A stretch of 7,126 nt of DNA from NCBI GenBank assembly GCA_017861095.1, contig JAGFXI010000195.1, forward strand, positions 1-7,126. Direction: 5' to 3'. Within the stretch, counting starts at the first letter, position 1. The number at the start of each line of letters is the position of its first letter. The stretch is from Deltaproteobacteria bacterium. Lineage in GTDB: Bacteria; Desulfobacterota; Syntrophobacteria; BM002. The translations under genes were made by a program, and so were the position numbers. Shown here one piece after another: positions 5,813 to 7,126 of this stretch. Below the pieces are notes generated by a model that was not told where the DNA came from, searched no databases, and worked only from the letters and a program-made list of their open reading frames with translations.

Positions 5813-6005
5813 AGCCCGCATTATGCACGAGCCACCTGCTGCGACCGTGGATATGGTCGTCCTTCCGGGCGTCCTCGGGTCTCGCCCCTTGCGACGTACT
5901 GAACAAGTACGCCTCAGGTCCAGTCCCGCGGTACCGCGGGATGGTTGCCCGGTCGCACGACCATCTCCACGATCTCGCTACGGCGTCTCGCACTTAATGC
6001 GGGCT
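5813..6005. mobile_element. 193-bp terminal-inverted-repeat element (MITE- or REP-like), no transposase
   Basis: This element fills most of the 340-nt gap 5769-6108. The ends are AGCCCGCATTA (5813-5823) and its exact complement (5995-6005). The complementarity continues inward, imperfectly, for about 58 nt, including 5846-5860 against 5957-5971 (14 of 15) and CCGGGC (5865-5870) against GCCCGG (5947-5952). Inside lie two further dyads: CGTACT-GAACA-AGTACG and an 18-nt perfect palindrome at 5924-5941. As a single strand the whole unit would fold into a long cruciform-like hairpin. Weak open frames cross it on both strands, but none looks like a gene. No clear target-site duplication is visible. 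Confidence 0.72.
5924..5941. repeat. 18-nt perfect palindrome inside the element
   Basis: TCCCGCGGTACCGCGGGA is fully self-complementary and lies near the centre of the 193-bp element. A second stem with a 5-nt loop, CGTACT...AGTACG (5895-5911), is just to its left. Together they form the tip structures of the folded element. Confidence 0.8.
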
Positions 6006-6041
6006 CGCAGCGGCCCATGTTGTTGGGCGCCGTAGACGATC

Positions 6042-6100
6042 ATTTCACCCACCGATGTATCGCTGTCGCCCCTGAAGGGAGAGGGGCTGGGTTGGTGAAT
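6042..6100 (-). terminator. Possible structured transcript end after the MBL-fold gene
   Basis: On the minus strand, just past the hydrolase stop, GCCCCT (6087-6082) pairs with AGGGGC (6073-6068), and an outer TTCACC (6099-6094) pairs with GGTGAA (6049-6044). These give a nested stem. No T-tract follows, so it is not a standard intrinsic terminator; it may stabilise the 3' end or be chance structure. Confidence 0.35.
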
Positions 6101-6108
6101 CGCAATGG

Positions 6109-6774
6109 TCAGAGAAATGAGCTGATGAACTTGGCTGCCTCCTTCTTTCCCCGGTAGATCCCATAATGGCCCTCACAGAGGATATCCGCTTCGAGGGAAA
6201 TGAGAAGCCTCAGCGAGTGGAGGTACTCCTTGCGGTTTGACAGGAGACTCGGGGCGAGGGGCCCGTGCACGTCCTGGGCGAAGAGTACCCTTAGACCCTC
6301 GGACTCGGTGAGGTACACCACCGAACCGGGGGAATGGCCGGGAACGTGGATGGCCCTAATGCTCCTCCCTCCCAGAGAGATCTCCTCCTGCGCCCCCGAC
6401 AGCCTCCTGTCCACGGTGAACGGGCGAATCGATGCGTCGTACCAACTCGCAGCCGTGACCCCGTCGTCACCTTGCTGCAGGTAGTCCGCCTCGAGCTCGT
6501 GGGCGACAACTTTGCAACAAAGCTGCTCCTTGAGCAGGCTCACCCCGCCCGTGTGATCGAAGTGACAGTGCGTGATGAGGAGGTAGTCGATCTGCTCCGG
6601 GGAGACGCCGCACTCCCGGACGTTCCGGAGAAGCCGCTCGTGAGCGTAGCCGCAGCCTGCATCCACCAGGGCGGCATGACCGCCGTAGTTGATGAGATAG
6701 ATGGCCGCATCCTCGGGCGAGGTGTAGCCGCCGCCACCAACCTGGAATATCTCGCTGGTGATCTGCTCAGCCAT
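6109..6774 (-). CDS. MBL-fold (metallo-beta-lactamase superfamily) metallohydrolase
   Basis: This encodes a 221-residue metallohydrolase with a complete binuclear zinc/iron site: HCHFDH at residues 69-74 (ligands His69, His71, Asp73, His74), His147 in VPGHSPGS, Asp168 in FAQDVHG and His203 in CEGHYG. The early strand LVDAGCG (36-42) holds the structural Asp38. Size and the HSPGS motif are like glyoxalase II-type and related thioesterase or lactonase members, but the substrate-binding C-terminal domain of true glyoxalase II is lacking, so the substrate is open. No signal peptide is seen; it is probably cytoplasmic. The ATG follows GGAAGGGAG by 4 nt. It begins 36 nt after the Sir2-like gene on the same strand and is probably cotranscribed with it. 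Confidence 0.93.
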   Translation of the reverse strand: MAEQITSEIFQVGGGGYTSPEDAAIYLINYGGHAALVDAGCGYAHERLLRNVRECGVSPEQIDYLLITHCHFDHTGGVSLLKEQLCCKVVAHELEADYLQQGDDGVTAASWYDASIRPFTVDRRLSGAQEEISLGGRSIRAIHVPGHSPGSVVYLTESEGLRVLFAQDVHGPLAPSLLSNRKEYLHSLRLLISLEADILCEGHYGIYRGKKEAAKFISSFL

Positions 6775-6810
6775 GGTGCTCCCTTCCTCAACTCACTCTC
6801 GTCTATCGCC

Positions 6811-7126
6811 TCACTGACCTCGCAGCGCATCGACAATCCCGCCGACCCCTTCGACCGCCCCGAAAGGCAAGGAGACGGACTCTCCCAGGGACACCCGGAA
6901 GTCCCGCGGATTAATCCGGATCAGGGTCGCGCCATATACCCCTGCGATGTACTCCGACTGTCGGCGGACGGTGGCGACCGCCTCGCCGGCGCCTACCTCG
7001 ACGATGGCCAAACGATGTCTTGCCTCCAAGATCCCTTTGAGCCAGGCGGAGCGCCGGCCGCTCTGGCTGTCGGTACGGGTGGAGATCCACGACCAGTCGC
7101 CGAACATGAGGACGTTCGGCCGCGCC
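6811..7126 (-). CDS. Sir2-family NAD-dependent deacylase-like protein, C-terminal part (5' end outside window)
   Basis: The frame is open to the window edge and reads ARPNVLMFGDWSWISTRTDSQ before and through the in-window ATG at 7107, so that ATG is internal. The segments match the C-terminal Rossmann half of sirtuins: RPNVLMFGD corresponds to the RPxVVxFGE strand after the zinc module, VEVGAGEAVATVRRQSE to the GxGT/S-type NAD-binding turn, TLIRINPRD to the strand holding the adenine-contacting Asn, and LPFGAVEGVGGIVDAL to the closing helix. FGDWSW and the Ala in GAGEA depart from the textbook FGE and GTS motifs, pointing to a divergent sub-branch. The catalytic His and zinc Cys region lies outside the window, so activity cannot be judged. 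It is upstream of and probably cotranscribed with the MBL-fold gene. Confidence 0.72.
   Translation of the reverse strand, partial: ARPNVLMFGDWSWISTRTDSQSGRRSAWLKGILEARHRLAIVEVGAGEAVATVRRQSEYIAGVYGATLIRINPRDFRVSLGESVSLPFGAVEGVGGIVDALRGQ

Noticed and set aside
5811..6157. Short open frames on both strands across the 193-bp element
   Set aside because: All are 60-70 codons, lack ribosome sites and protein-like composition, and result from the inverted-repeat sequence staying open by chance.
1..7126. CRISPR array, tRNA, rRNA or riboswitch
   Set aside because: No regularly spaced direct repeats, cloverleaf-like sequence or known aptamer core was seen in any intergenic gap.

Overview
The window comes from a GC-rich bacterial chromosome. 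Most genes look close to 60-65% GC, and Shine-Dalgarno sequences of the AGGAG/GAGGG type precede most of them. The gene content (a LapA-domain inner-membrane protein, a YkuE-like phosphoesterase, a rubrerythrin-type ferritin, a Sir2-like protein) suggests a Gram-negative environmental lineage, either proteobacterial or one of the deep soil/sediment phyla. I cannot fix the taxon from sequence alone. No rRNA, tRNA, CRISPR array or complete transposase gene was seen.

Left part (1-2660, + strand): the 3' part of a calcineurin-like metallophosphoesterase; an AT-richer small multi-span membrane protein; a 290-bp inverted-repeat (MITE-like) element ending 12 nt before a glyoxalase/VOC-fold gene; a decayed gamma-glutamylcyclotransferase-like remnant; and a LapA-domain membrane/coiled-coil protein. 

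Right part (2853-7126, all - strand, convergent with the left part): a C-terminal fragment of a Sir2-family protein followed closely by an MBL-fold hydrolase; a 193-bp terminal-inverted-repeat element in the next gap; a secreted plant-type glutaminyl cyclotransferase with an apparent internal deletion, followed by a DUF4345-like membrane protein; then a rubrerythrin-type ferritin, a terminator and an SDR oxidoreductase.

The genes do not form one obvious pathway. The likely transcription units are Sir2-MBL, possibly cyclotransferase-DUF4345, ferritin alone and SDR alone. The most unusual content is not a new enzyme system but signs of small mobile sequences and gene decay. Two palindromic elements share a TARCCCGCATTA end motif, a low-GC small gene is bracketed by direct copies of part of that motif, a gene remnant has a G7 tract just before its stop, and a cyclotransferase has lost about 32 residues that should include an active-site tryptophan. 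I found no convincing previously undescribed defence or biosynthetic system.
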